A stretch of DNA of 64,000 bases from Methylophilus methylotrophus DSM 46235 = ATCC 53528 (GTDB lineage: Bacteria > Pseudomonadota > Gammaproteobacteria > Burkholderiales > Methylophilaceae): NCBI RefSeq assembly GCF_000378225.1, contig NZ_KB905147.1:62001-126000 (forward strand), written 5' to 3'. A model generated the notes under the pieces. The model did no database searches. It saw only the letters and a list, made by a program, of their open reading frames with translations, and was not told the origin of the DNA. Below, piece by piece: positions 47,098-55,830 of the stretch. A program made the translations under genes and the position numbers. The stretch's first letter is position 1; the number at the start of each line of letters is the position of its first letter.

Positions 47098-48119
47098 TAA
47101 AACATCACCGCAAAAGAGGTGGCAAAACCACGCGGCACATCTTCATACTCGCCGCTACCGCCCACCATTTCAAACTTGAGCAACTGGTTAGGCTTGAGTC
47201 GCTTGGTCAAGCCTATCATCCAGCGCTCAGCATTGGGACGATCCGGCATATGCAGGTTTTCCAGGCGATTAATCAGGTACCACTCGTCCTTGAGCAAATA
47301 GGCACTCTGCAAATAACCGCCGCTACCAGCATCCTTGCCCTGGGCTGTATTTCGGCTATACATCTCGCCTGTAATTTCCCAGCGATCAAACTCAAGCAAA
47401 AAGTCGAGGCCAATCAAGCGATAACTGGGAGAGCCAGTGAAGCGCTCCTGAAAAGAAGAAACATTGAGGCCTATCGTATTCAGGCCTGCATTTTCACTGG
47501 TGAAATTGAACAGATTATTGATGGCCAGCCGCCCGCCATTCACATCCCTATAGGTGGTCTCATCGCGCTCCTTGCGGTCACTTTTCACGCCTTCGGCATA
47601 CAGCTGGTATTCCAGAGAACGAGACTCAAACGGGATATTGCCGAACACCATCAAGCCGTTCAACGCATAGGGAAACAGTTCTGTCGTCGCCAGTGGCCGA
47701 CTGGTGGTCCATACCAAAGGAGGGGCATGCAGCTGGTTCCAGCGTCCGATTGGCGTCAGAAAGCGGCCAGCACGTACATTGGTTTTAGCGTTCAAGTTGT
47801 AATCAAAATAGAAACGCTCAAAGTGAATATAGCTTTCTTTGCTGTGCAAGCCCTGGTGACGGTTGTAACTCAGTGGGTTTTCCAGTTCAAGCTCACTGAA
47901 AAACTTGAGTCGCGTGCCCTGATCCCAGGTCACGATCATGCTCAACTCATTCCATTTCAGCTGCGTTGTTTCAGTCCTGGGAATACGCAGATCGATACTG
48001 GAATATCCACCGACTCGAAACCCTTGCCAGAAAGATGCGTCCTCTTCTGCCATCAGCGACTTGCACAGCAGACACAGGCTGATTACACTGAGTACACAAC
48101 GCAGTAAAATGTTAGCCAT
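47097..48119 (-). CDS. Outer-membrane porin-like beta-barrel protein
   Basis: 340 residues with a signal peptide (cleaved near LMA-EE). Alternating-residue strands are typical of a barrel, with an FSELELENP segment, the YFDYNLNAKTNVRAGRFLTPIGRWN motif seen in porin or OprO-like proteins, and a C-terminal aromatic ending ATSFAVMF. The C-terminal Phe is the usual BAM signal. It forms an operon with the PstS-like protein. Pore specificity is unknown. Confidence 0.75.
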   Translation of the reverse strand: MANILLRCVLSVISLCLLCKSLMAEEDASFWQGFRVGGYSSIDLRIPRTETTQLKWNELSMIVTWDQGTRLKFFSELELENPLSYNRHQGLHSKESYIHFERFYFDYNLNAKTNVRAGRFLTPIGRWNQLHAPPLVWTTSRPLATTELFPYALNGLMVFGNIPFESRSLEYQLYAEGVKSDRKERDETTYRDVNGGRLAINNLFNFTSENAGLNTIGLNVSSFQERFTGSPSYRLIGLDFLLEFDRWEITGEMYSRNTAQGKDAGSGGYLQSAYLLKDEWYLINRLENLHMPDRPNAERWMIGLTKRLKPNQLLKFEMVGGSGEYEDVPRGFATSFAVMF

Positions 48120-48179
48120 ACATACTTTCCGGTTAAATAAGAAACTTACATAAGTAAAGCCTGCATTTTCTCATATTCC

Positions 48180-49841
48180 ATGCCCCAACACGCACCTTTA
48201 TCCATACGGAAAATGCTACTGATTGCATTTTTACTGTCAGGACTGTTACCCGCATTGCTGGTCAGTGTGTTGAGTTTCTACCAGGCACGGATTGCCTTGC
48301 GAACAGAAATCAAGCATGACCTGCAAACCACCGGAAAAGCGGTGGCAGAGCACATAGATCGCATATTGTACGAACGTGTGCAAAACGTGAGAAGCTGGAG
48401 TCAACTGGCCATCATGCAGGATATGTTGATTGGCGATATCGACAAGCGCCTGTCTGTTTTCCTCCATGAAACCCGTAATAGTTATGCCGCTCAATATATT
48501 GCTATCGATGTCATCGATCTACAGTCGGTGATTGTGGCTTCCAGCAACCCTCCGCGTATCAGTCAGCGCCTGACCAGCCCTACGGTCTGGTTTTCGTTTA
48601 CTGATAACGGGCAGCCGATAACGGTGTACCACCTGCAAAATGATCAACTCATGATCTCCGCTCCCATCATCTCCAGCATTACCTTGCAACCCATAGGCCA
48701 CCTGGTAGCGACCTTTAATTGGTCCGTGATTCGAGACTTGCTCAACCACGCTTCGCAACATGCCACCGAACTGGCACTGGTAGATGAAAATAAACGTTTG
48801 CTGGCACAGTCAAATAATTGGTCTGAATCCCGACCCAGCCTGCATACCCATGTGCCGCTTGAAAATGCATTTCTGGTGCATGACTGGGAGGTAAAGCTGA
48901 ACAAGGAACATGATGTCGCCGTTGCGCCCGTGCATCGCTTAGGGATCATTTTCCTGAGCCTGCTGGTACTGATGCTGATACTTTCTATGGTGTTGGTCAG
49001 GCCGATTGCCAAGCGCATTACCCAGCCGCTGGAAGCACTGACTCAGTTCGTCAAGAAACTGAGGCAGCCTGATGTAGTGCCGCCGCCGCTTAGTGGCCCC
49101 TCTGAAGTGCAATCCCTGCACCAGGCCTTTACTCAAATGGCAGCAGAGCTGGAAGCTTCAGAGCAGCAATTGACGCGGGCAGCCAAACTGGCCGTGGTCG
49201 GTGAAATGGCTGCGGCCATGAGCCATGAGGTACGCACACCGTTAGGCATCATGCGTTCGTCCGCGGATGTATTGAAGCGTGAGCCCGCGCTGAGTGAAGA
49301 TGGCCGCGAAGTGCTGGGATTCATTATTTCCGAGACCGAGCGCCTGAACAAACTGGTCACGACATTGATTGATTCGGCCAGGCCGCGGCCACCAAGCAAA
49401 ACACCTCTCGAGCTGCAATCACACTTGCAACATGTATGCGATATGCTGCAAAAGCAGGCACAGGATAAACACATACAGCTGTCATTGGACGCGCCGGCCC
49501 CCGTCACTATCGCCGTAGATCAGGACCAGATGACACAGGTAATGGTCAACCTGGTGATCAATGCCATCCAGATACTACCCGAGTATGGCCAGGTGGTCAT
49601 TTCCCTGACGCGAGATGCGCATTATGCCTATCTGTCTGTGGCAGATAATGGCCCCGGTGTGCCGCCCGCACAGCAGGGGCATTTATTTGAAGCCTTTTTC
49701 ACCCAACGCGCAGGCGGTGTCGGGCTGGGGTTGGCGGTGGTCAAACAAATCGTCGAAGCCCATGGTGGTACAATCTCTTATAGTAGTAGCCCATGGCAAG
49801 GCGCCCAATTCAACCTTGCCTTTCCATTTGAGAGTGCCTAG
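48180..49841 (+). CDS. Membrane sensor histidine kinase (NtrB/DctB-like arrangement)
   Basis: 553 residues. A first span lies near 12-32 and a periplasmic sensor of about 220 residues looks like a double Cache domain. A second span is near 258-278 (LGIIFLSLLVLMLILSMVLV), followed by HAMP and the H-box AMSHEVRTPLGIM near residue 347. The ATP domain has NLVINAIQ, DNGPGVP and GVGLGLAVVKQI. It lies 17 bases before the sigma-54-type regulator, its likely partner, and is divergent from the porin and PstS-like genes. Confidence 0.9.
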   Translation: MPQHAPLSIRKMLLIAFLLSGLLPALLVSVLSFYQARIALRTEIKHDLQTTGKAVAEHIDRILYERVQNVRSWSQLAIMQDMLIGDIDKRLSVFLHETRNSYAAQYIAIDVIDLQSVIVASSNPPRISQRLTSPTVWFSFTDNGQPITVYHLQNDQLMISAPIISSITLQPIGHLVATFNWSVIRDLLNHASQHATELALVDENKRLLAQSNNWSESRPSLHTHVPLENAFLVHDWEVKLNKEHDVAVAPVHRLGIIFLSLLVLMLILSMVLVRPIAKRITQPLEALTQFVKKLRQPDVVPPPLSGPSEVQSLHQAFTQMAAELEASEQQLTRAAKLAVVGEMAAAMSHEVRTPLGIMRSSADVLKREPALSEDGREVLGFIISETERLNKLVTTLIDSARPRPPSKTPLELQSHLQHVCDMLQKQAQDKHIQLSLDAPAPVTIAVDQDQMTQVMVNLVINAIQILPEYGQVVISLTRDAHYAYLSVADNGPGVPPAQQGHLFEAFFTQRAGGVGLGLAVVKQIVEAHGGTISYSSSPWQGAQFNLAFPFESA

Positions 49842-49858
49842 CATCCGAGCCTAATACC

Positions 49859-51214
49859 ATGTCAGCCCCCATTACTATCCTTGCCGTTGATGATGAGCCC
49901 AATATGCGGCGACTGCTGGAAATCAGCTTGCGCCAGGCGGGTTACCGCGCCCTGTCAGCCAGCCATGGTCGTGAAGCGCTGGAGATGATCCAGCAGCAGC
50001 AAATAGACCTGGTCGTCAGTGACTTGCACATGCCGGGCATGAACGGTCTGCAATTGCTGGAAACCCTGCGCAAGGAATATGAACACCTGCCGTTCATCAT
50101 GGTCACGGCGCAAGGGGAGATCAAAACGGCAGTAGAGGCCATGAAACTGGGGGCCAGCGATTATATTTTGCGCCCGTTTGAACTGGAAACGCTGGAGGTG
50201 GCGATTGATAAAGCCCTTACCCTCAAACGTATCACCCAGGAAAACACTTTTTTCAAGGAAACCCAGCAACCCGATGTCACCAGCCTGGTGGGCAATAGCC
50301 CGCCTATGCAATCATTAAAACAGATGATTCAGCAAGTAGCGCCTGAGCGGGCTACCGTATTCATTGTCGGTGAAACCGGAACAGGTAAAGAGCTGGTTGC
50401 CAAAGCACTGCATGAGGCTTCCACACGCAAGTCAGCATTGTTTGTCGCCGTCAACTGCGCGGCGATTCCGGCGGACATTCTGGAGTCCGAACTGTTCGGT
50501 CATGAAAAGGGGGCTTTTACCGGTGCCGTCAAAGAGCGTGTTGGGAAATTCGAACTCGCTAATGGCGGCACATTGTTCCTGGACGAAATCACTGAAATGC
50601 CCATTCAGTTGCAATCCAAATTGCTGCGCGTGTTACAGGAAAATGTCGTTGAAAAACTGGGTGGCAACCGGCAGATTACGCTGGATGTACGTGTGGTGGC
50701 CGCGACCAACCGTGACCCCATGCAAGCGGTCAAGGAAGGCAAGTTACGTGAAGACCTCTACTACCGTCTCAATGTCATACAGCTTCAGGTGCCGCCACTG
50801 CGTGAGCGCGGGCAGGACGTGAGCTTGCTGGCCGACTATTTTCTTGTGAAGCGTCAAACCAAACTCAGTGAGAGTGCGCGTGTATGCCTGCAAGAATATC
50901 GCTGGCCAGGGAATGTGCGGGAACTGGAGAATATTCTGGAACGGGCTGCCATCCTGGCTGGCAATCAAGCCATACAGCCACAACATTTGCCCGCAGATAT
51001 TTCTCAGCAAATTGCGACCCCTGGCCCAGACAAGAGCAGTGACGACACTGGTAGTCATGACTTATCTATCCCGCGTGCCACAGAAGCGATTGAGCGCCGC
51101 CTGATTCTAAAGGCACTGGACGCCTGCCAGGGTAATAAAACCAAGGCGGCCAAGCTGCTGGAAATCAGCGAGCGCTCACTGTGGAACAAATTAAACCAGT
51201 ACGATTTACGCTAG
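49859..51214 (+). CDS. Sigma-54-dependent response regulator (NtrC family)
   Basis: 451 residues: a receiver with phospho-acceptor Asp55 ([12 protein letters not shown]), an AAA+ domain with Walker A GETGTGKE, the sigma-54 contact loop GAFTGA, Walker [10 protein letters not shown] and an arginine-finger region. A Fis-type helix-turn-helix lies at the C-terminus ([20 protein letters not shown]). It activates RpoN promoters, and rpoN is at 217-1767. No -24/-12 site was found in the short gap before the porin-like gene, so its targets may lie elsewhere. Confidence 0.95.
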   Translation: MSAPITILAVDDEPNMRRLLEISLRQAGYRALSASHGREALEMIQQQQIDLVVSDLHMPGMNGLQLLETLRKEYEHLPFIMVTAQGEIKTAVEAMKLGASDYILRPFELETLEVAIDKALTLKRITQENTFFKETQQPDVTSLVGNSPPMQSLKQMIQQVAPERATVFIVGETGTGKELVAKALHEASTRKSALFVAVNCAAIPADILESELFGHEKGAFTGAVKERVGKFELANGGTLFLDEITEMPIQLQSKLLRVLQENVVEKLGGNRQITLDVRVVAATNRDPMQAVKEGKLREDLYYRLNVIQLQVPPLRERGQDVSLLADYFLVKRQTKLSESARVCLQEYRWPGNVRELENILERAAILAGNQAIQPQHLPADISQQIATPGPDKSSDDTGSHDLSIPRATEAIERRLILKALDACQGNKTKAAKLLEISERSLWNKLNQYDLR

Positions 51215-51229
51215 GCCCAACCAACCCTA

Positions 51230-52000
51230 TCATGCCGCCCACAAATAAGCATCCATGGCCAGGATGCCGTAGGTGCTTTCTGGGGTAAACCGCACGACCG
51301 TCCCCTTGCCGCTACCTGCAGCCACAAATAAGGGCATCAAATGATCTTCGGTTGGGTGCGCCTGCCTCCCCTGTGGGCACTCCATGCGGTAGTTGAGCAG
51401 GCTTTGCCATTGTTGCGCTTGAATGCGCGCTGCTATCCAGTCCGCAAATGCGGTGACATACGATAATGGTTCCGCATCGCGGTCGCCGGTAAAAAAGTCT
51501 GCCAAATTATGCGTGATCGCCCCAGACGCCAGTATCAACACGTTTTGCGCATGTAACGTTTGCAGGGCCTGTCCCAGGGCAAACTGCTGGGCGGGCGTAT
51601 TGCGGCTCTGGATCGACAGTTGCGTGACCGGGATATCCGCCTCTGGATACATTAGCATCAGTGGCACCCATGCCCCATGATCCAGCCCGCGCTGCGGATG
51701 TATTTGCACACGGATTTCATGCGACTGCAATAATGCAGCCACCTGCTGCGCCAGCTGCGGCGCGCCGGGGGCTGGATATTGTTGCGCATACAAGGCCGGA
51801 GGAAATCCGGCAAAATCATGGATGGTTTCCGGCTGGCTGGCCAAACTCACAGTCGGCACCCGCGTATCCCAATGCGCTGACACCACCAGGATAGCATCGG
51901 GCTGCGGAAAGCTGGCAGCGATGTCCGCCAGCACACGCCCGGTATTCCCGGGCTCCAGAGCCAGCGTAGGGGCGCCATGCGAGACAAACAGGGTCGTCAT
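51230..52000 (-). CDS. DODA-type (LigB-like) extradiol dioxygenase family protein
   Basis: A 256-residue single-domain enzyme related to plant 4,5-DOPA dioxygenase and E. coli YgiD. Metal-ligand histidines are seen in FVSHGAPTL (His8), VSAHWDT (His43) and a later ASGAITHNL. The family opens catecholic rings, but physiological substrates in bacteria are mostly unknown. I chose the ATG at 52000; a TTG at 52015 would begin directly after the DoxX stop. It sits downstream of a DoxX gene, as is common for this family. Confidence 0.88.
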   Translation of the reverse strand: MTTLFVSHGAPTLALEPGNTGRVLADIAASFPQPDAILVVSAHWDTRVPTVSLASQPETIHDFAGFPPALYAQQYPAPGAPQLAQQVAALLQSHEIRVQIHPQRGLDHGAWVPLMLMYPEADIPVTQLSIQSRNTPAQQFALGQALQTLHAQNVLILASGAITHNLADFFTGDRDAEPLSYVTAFADWIAARIQAQQWQSLLNYRMECPQGRQAHPTEDHLMPLFVAAGSGKGTVVRFTPESTYGILAMDAYLWAA

Positions 52001-52015
52001 TCCCGGCAAATCCAA

Positions 52016-52405
52016 TTAACGGCGACGGTTATCCACGCTGAACGCACCCGCGCCAAACGCAACGACCATCAATAGACCACCGGCAATGGTGAAATTTTTC
52101 AGGAACATGATTTGTTGCATTTGATCAGCCATATTGTTGTGGAACAAAAACGCTGTTGCAATGGTAAACACGGCAATGCCAGCGGCAGCCCAGCGGGCTT
52201 TAAACCCGACCAATAGGGCGATCCCCAGCACCAGCTCGACAAATACGGCAATGGCATAAGCGACTTCTGGCAATGGCGCGCCTACGCTCTGGATATAACC
52301 AATGGTACCTGCAGGGTTAGCGATCTTACCCAGGCCACTGATAATAAAAATCAGTGATAACAGAATACGACCAGCGACGCTGGCGGCGGATTGAAATGCG
52401 TTCAT
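52016..52405 (-). CDS. DoxX family membrane protein (copy 1)
   Basis: A 129-residue four-span protein with the DoxX core (GRILLSLIFIISGLGKIANPAGTI, then ELVLGIALLVGFKARWAA). DoxX relatives are linked to redox and oxidative-stress membrane complexes, but the activity is unclear. A strong AAGGAG ribosome site precedes the ATG. It forms an operon with the dioxygenase and is divergent from the LysR gene. It is closely similar to the copy at 53467-53871. Confidence 0.9.
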   Translation of the reverse strand: MNAFQSAASVAGRILLSLIFIISGLGKIANPAGTIGYIQSVGAPLPEVAYAIAVFVELVLGIALLVGFKARWAAAGIAVFTIATAFLFHNNMADQMQQIMFLKNFTIAGGLLMVVAFGAGAFSVDNRRR

Positions 52406-52464
52406 GATGATTGCTCCTTATGTGTGATTGTGAGATGCCCTATCAGCCTGGCATCCAAATTCCC

Positions 52465-52544
52465 TGAGACAGTTCAGCTGATGAGGCATTGTATTACTAA
52501 AACAAAAGAATGATAATCATGCCGATAATGGTAAAACTGTCTCA
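52465..52544. promoter_or_regulatory. Ten-base inverted repeat in the DoxX/LysR divergent region
   Basis: TGAGACAGTT (52465-52474) and AACTGTCTCA (52535-52544) are exact reverse complements separated by 60 bases, between the divergent doxX and LysR genes. Related CTGTCTC occurs at 53902-53908, just upstream of the second DoxX gene. This pattern suits a LysR-type protein that loops or covers two half-sites. Confidence 0.55.
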
Positions 52545-52560
52545 TATAGGTTGACAATCA

Positions 52561-53442
52561 ATGGCTTCCATCGAAGAAATGCATTTCTTTGTAGAGGTGG
52601 TAAAGCATGGTAACTTCACCAGTGCCGCCCATGCGTTGGGAATCTCCAAACAGCTGGTGAGCCGCCGTATTATCGCGTTGGAAGCGCGCCTTGGGGCACG
52701 GTTACTTTTGCGGACAACCCGCAAACTGTCCCCTACCGAAACAGGTAAGATATTTTTCCAGCGTGCACAACAGATATTACAAGCCATTCATGATGCAGAA
52801 CTGGAAATCAGCAACCGCTCGGATGAGTTACGCGGCTTACTCAAACTATCTGTCCCGCTCTCTTACGCCAACCTGAGGCTAGCCCCAGCCCTGACGGCGT
52901 TTATGCAGCAACACCCGCATGTCGATATCTGGCTCGATGCAGACAACCGGCATGTGGACATGATCAGTGAAAGTTATGACATGGTCATTCGTGTGACTGA
53001 TCAACCTGAAGAAGGCATGGTGGCGCGCAAACTCGAAGATGCCGCTATCCGCTTTTGTTGCAGCCCGGAATACATTGCACGCAATGGCATACCGGAATCT
53101 CCCCGGGCACTTGCAAAGCATGCTTGCCTGACACACCGCGCCAGCGAATGGGTATTTAGCGATCACGACCAGATACACCGCATTCCGATTCATGCCAAGT
53201 TAAGATCCAACCACGGCGAGGTATTGCGCGAGGCTGCCCTGGCTGGCCTGGGCATTACAGGATTACCTGCTTTTTATGTGCTGGATGATTTGCACAGCGG
53301 GCGCCTAGTAGAAGTATTGGCAGAGTTCGGCATTCAGCAGGGAGGGATTTACGCCATGTATCCCTATCATAAGCAGGTGTCCGCCAACACCCTGGCGCTG
53401 ATCGAGCACCTGCGACACTGGTTCCAGCCTGCGCAGCCCTGA
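52561..53442 (+). CDS. LysR-family transcriptional regulator
   Basis: 293 residues: an N-terminal winged helix (about 1-60; FVEVVKHGNFTSAAHALGISKQLVSRRI), then a periplasmic-binding-like effector domain. It is of the CrgA/PA-type group often controlling stress or quinone genes. It sits between two DoxX genes, divergent from one and convergent with the other, and probably controls both. It may sense a quinone or electrophile, which is inference from similar neighbourhoods. Confidence 0.92.
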   Translation: MASIEEMHFFVEVVKHGNFTSAAHALGISKQLVSRRIIALEARLGARLLLRTTRKLSPTETGKIFFQRAQQILQAIHDAELEISNRSDELRGLLKLSVPLSYANLRLAPALTAFMQQHPHVDIWLDADNRHVDMISESYDMVIRVTDQPEEGMVARKLEDAAIRFCCSPEYIARNGIPESPRALAKHACLTHRASEWVFSDHDQIHRIPIHAKLRSNHGEVLREAALAGLGITGLPAFYVLDDLHSGRLVEVLAEFGIQQGGIYAMYPYHKQVSANTLALIEHLRHWFQPAQP

Positions 53443-53466
53443 AGAGCCGACTGTGATTCCACCGTG

Positions 53467-53871
53467 TTATTCAACCAGTAATACCCGTTTACCACCATCC
53501 AGGCTGTAACCGCCGGGACCAAACGCAATCACGACCAGCAGGCCGCCGATGATAGTGATGTTTTTGAGGAACATAATGACCTGGACCGGATCAGCCATAT
53601 TGCTATGAAACATTAATGCAGTCACAAAGGTAAATAACGAGATTCCAGCGGCAGCCAGTTGTGCCTTGAAGCCGACCAGCAGCGCCAGACCCAGCCCAAG
53701 CTCTACGATGAGTGCAACCACATAAGCCACCTGCGGTAACGGCAAGTGCGCACTTTCGATATAGGCGATGGTCCCAGCAGGATCCATGACCTTGGCAATG
53801 CCGCTAATAATGAAAATCAGGGATAACAAAACACGCCCCAGAAAACTGACCCAACGCTGCCGTACATTCAT
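53467..53871 (-). CDS. DoxX family membrane protein (copy 2)
   Basis: A 134-residue paralogue of 52016-52405, with GRVLLSLIFIISGIAKVMDPAGTIAYIES and LGLGLALLVGFKAQLAAAGIS, four spans and the same AAGGAG ribosome site form. It appears to result from a local duplication. It is monocistronic on the minus strand, convergent with the LysR gene. Confidence 0.9.
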   Translation of the reverse strand: MNVRQRWVSFLGRVLLSLIFIISGIAKVMDPAGTIAYIESAHLPLPQVAYVVALIVELGLGLALLVGFKAQLAAAGISLFTFVTALMFHSNMADPVQVIMFLKNITIIGGLLVVIAFGPGGYSLDGGKRVLLVE

Positions 53872-54072
53872 ACTGATCGCTCCTTGTCGTTATTGAACGC
53901 GCTGTCTCTCACCTCACGGGCGAGAAAATCTCGGTATGATGCATGCCGGTGACAGATTCATGCCGTTTTCACTTACCCAGCAACTCAGCCCCAATTCTGA
54001 CCACCGGTGTATCACATTTGTTACTCTGCACCATTCTGTGAAGAAATGCCAGCAGGATTTGACATTTAAAAA

Positions 54073-54097
54073 TAACAGTGTTAACTTAACTACGTTA
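54073..54097. promoter_or_regulatory. Overlapping TAAC/GTTA dyads upstream of the TetR gene
   Basis: TAACA-G-TGTTA, GTTAA-C-TTAAC and TAAC-TAC-GTTA overlap within 25 bases, ending 23 bases before the TetR start. Such clustered dyads suit a self-regulating TetR operator for the efflux operon. Confidence 0.5.
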
Positions 54098-54119
54098 TTT
54101 AAATCAATGATGGTGTTGA

Positions 54120-54758
54120 ATGCCCCCAAAGGTCAAATCCGAAATTGAAAAACAAGCTGTGCGCACCGCCATTATGGACGCGGCCAGGGAGCTTTTTATT
54201 CATCAAGGGGTAGAAGCCGTGACCATGCGTGCCGTGGCTCAGCGTGTCGGGTACTCGGCGACGAGTCTTTACCTTTACTTCAGCGACAAAGAGCAACTGA
54301 TCCGGGCCGTGGTAGATGCCGACGTCATCAAATTGGCGCAGTCTTTAAAATCAACATTGGATATCAGCGACCCACTACAGCGTTTTTTACAATTTGGGCA
54401 GCATTATGTGCAGTTTGCCCTGACCAACCCGAATCACTACCGCATGATGTTTATGACCCCGCATCCTCCATGCGACCCGGCATTTTCCAGCATAGAGCAG
54501 GACAATCCCGAACAGGACGCTTATGCACAATTGATAGGCGTGGTCACAAGCGCCTGGCATGCTGGCGTGTTCAAACCATCCCTGACCGATCCTGTGCTCA
54601 TCGCCCAGACCGTCTGGGCGGCCATGCATGGCTTGTGCGCCCTGCAAATCAACCTCGCAGACGATGCCTGGATCAACTGGCGATCCCTGGAGGCGCGCGT
54701 TCAGGCCATGGTAGAGATGTGTATGCATGGATTTATGAAAGAACCTCAACATGAATAA
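54120..54758 (+). CDS. TetR/AcrR-family transcriptional regulator
   Basis: 212 residues with an N-terminal helix-turn-helix near residues 36-57 (TMRAVAQRVGYSATSLYLYFSDKEQL), followed by a ligand-binding helical domain. It is the first gene of the plus-strand efflux run; its stop overlaps the adaptor ATG by 8 bases. It probably represses this operon until a pump substrate binds. Confidence 0.9.
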   Translation: MPPKVKSEIEKQAVRTAIMDAARELFIHQGVEAVTMRAVAQRVGYSATSLYLYFSDKEQLIRAVVDADVIKLAQSLKSTLDISDPLQRFLQFGQHYVQFALTNPNHYRMMFMTPHPPCDPAFSSIEQDNPEQDAYAQLIGVVTSAWHAGVFKPSLTDPVLIAQTVWAAMHGLCALQINLADDAWINWRSLEARVQAMVEMCMHGFMKEPQHE

Positions 54759-55830
54759 GACTGTCATTAGCAGCTTGTGCCTGGCCGCCATGGTCAGCGC
54801 CTGTCACCAGCCGACCGAAGCCCCACCTGCCCCACGCCCTGTCTGGGTGATGAGCGTCGGTGAAGCAGGCGGACCGGTCGCCGCCAGCTATACCGGTGAA
54901 GTCAAATCCCGTTATGAATCCAATATTGGCTTCCGTATTGGCGGCAAAATTATTTCACGTGCGGTCAACGTGGGCGACCTGGTGAAAAAAGGCCAGCTCA
55001 TTGCCCAGCTCGACCCCAATGACACACGGCTCAATGCCCAGGCCGCCCAGGCCGAGGTGCAAACTGCCCAAGCCAACCTGGCGCTCGCGCAGGCAGAACT
55101 GGAACGCCGCCAGCAGCTATACCGGCAACAATTCATTTCAAAGTCTGCACTGGATAGCTACGAAACCCAGGTCAAGACCACGCAGGCCCGTCTCGAGCAA
55201 GCCAGATCACAGGCGGCTGTCAGCCTGCATCAAACTGGTTATACACAATTAGTCGCTGATAGATCAGGTGTCATAGGCATGATCCAGGCCGAGCCTGGGC
55301 AGGTGGTGTCTGCCGGGCAAACCATCGCCCAAATTTATGACCTGCAAACCCTGGAGGTTCTGATTGCAGTCCCGGAGTCCCGGATAGACAGCCTGCATGT
55401 GGGCGATATCGCCCGCATTACCCTCAATGACCTGCCGCAAAGCTATCAAGGCCGTATCCGTGAAATCTCGCCAGCAGCTAATAGCCAGACCCACGCCTTT
55501 GACCTGCGCATTCAGTTACTGGATGCTGACCAGCAAATGAAATTAGGCATGACTGCGCAAGTGAGCTTTGCACAACAACATTCTGCACAGTCACTGATCG
55601 TGCCCGCGACGGCAGTCACACAGCAAGACGGGCACGCCAGCGTCTGGATCATAGACGCGCAACAAAAAGCACATGTACGTCGGGTGACAACAGGTGCATT
55701 GACAGAAAACGGTATCGAAATCACCAGCGGTTTACAGCCGCAGGAGACCATTGCCACCATAGGCGTACACACACTGACCGAAGGCATGCCAGTAAAACCC
55801 GTCACACCAGGGCCTGAGGTGCTTCGTTAA
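54751..55830 (+). CDS. RND efflux periplasmic adaptor (lipoprotein)
   Basis: A 359-residue membrane fusion protein. The lipobox VSAC gives Cys18. The lipoyl halves (RIGGKIISRAVNVGDLVKKGQLIAQLD and ADRSGVIGMIQAEPGQVVSAGQ) flank an Ala/Gln-rich coiled hairpin (about 85-155), followed by beta-barrel domains. It links the RND pump at 55830 to TolC at 59683. It overlaps both its neighbours, showing a true operon. Confidence 0.92.
   Translation: MNKTVISSLCLAAMVSACHQPTEAPPAPRPVWVMSVGEAGGPVAASYTGEVKSRYESNIGFRIGGKIISRAVNVGDLVKKGQLIAQLDPNDTRLNAQAAQAEVQTAQANLALAQAELERRQQLYRQQFISKSALDSYETQVKTTQARLEQARSQAAVSLHQTGYTQLVADRSGVIGMIQAEPGQVVSAGQTIAQIYDLQTLEVLIAVPESRIDSLHVGDIARITLNDLPQSYQGRIREISPAANSQTHAFDLRIQLLDADQQMKLGMTAQVSFAQQHSAQSLIVPATAVTQQDGHASVWIIDAQQKAHVRRVTTGALTENGIEITSGLQPQETIATIGVHTLTEGMPVKPVTPGPEVLR

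Noticed and set aside
48120..48179. Sigma-54 promoter between the kinase and the porin-like gene
   Set aside because: No TGGCAC-N5-TTGC-like element was found on either strand in the 60-base gap.
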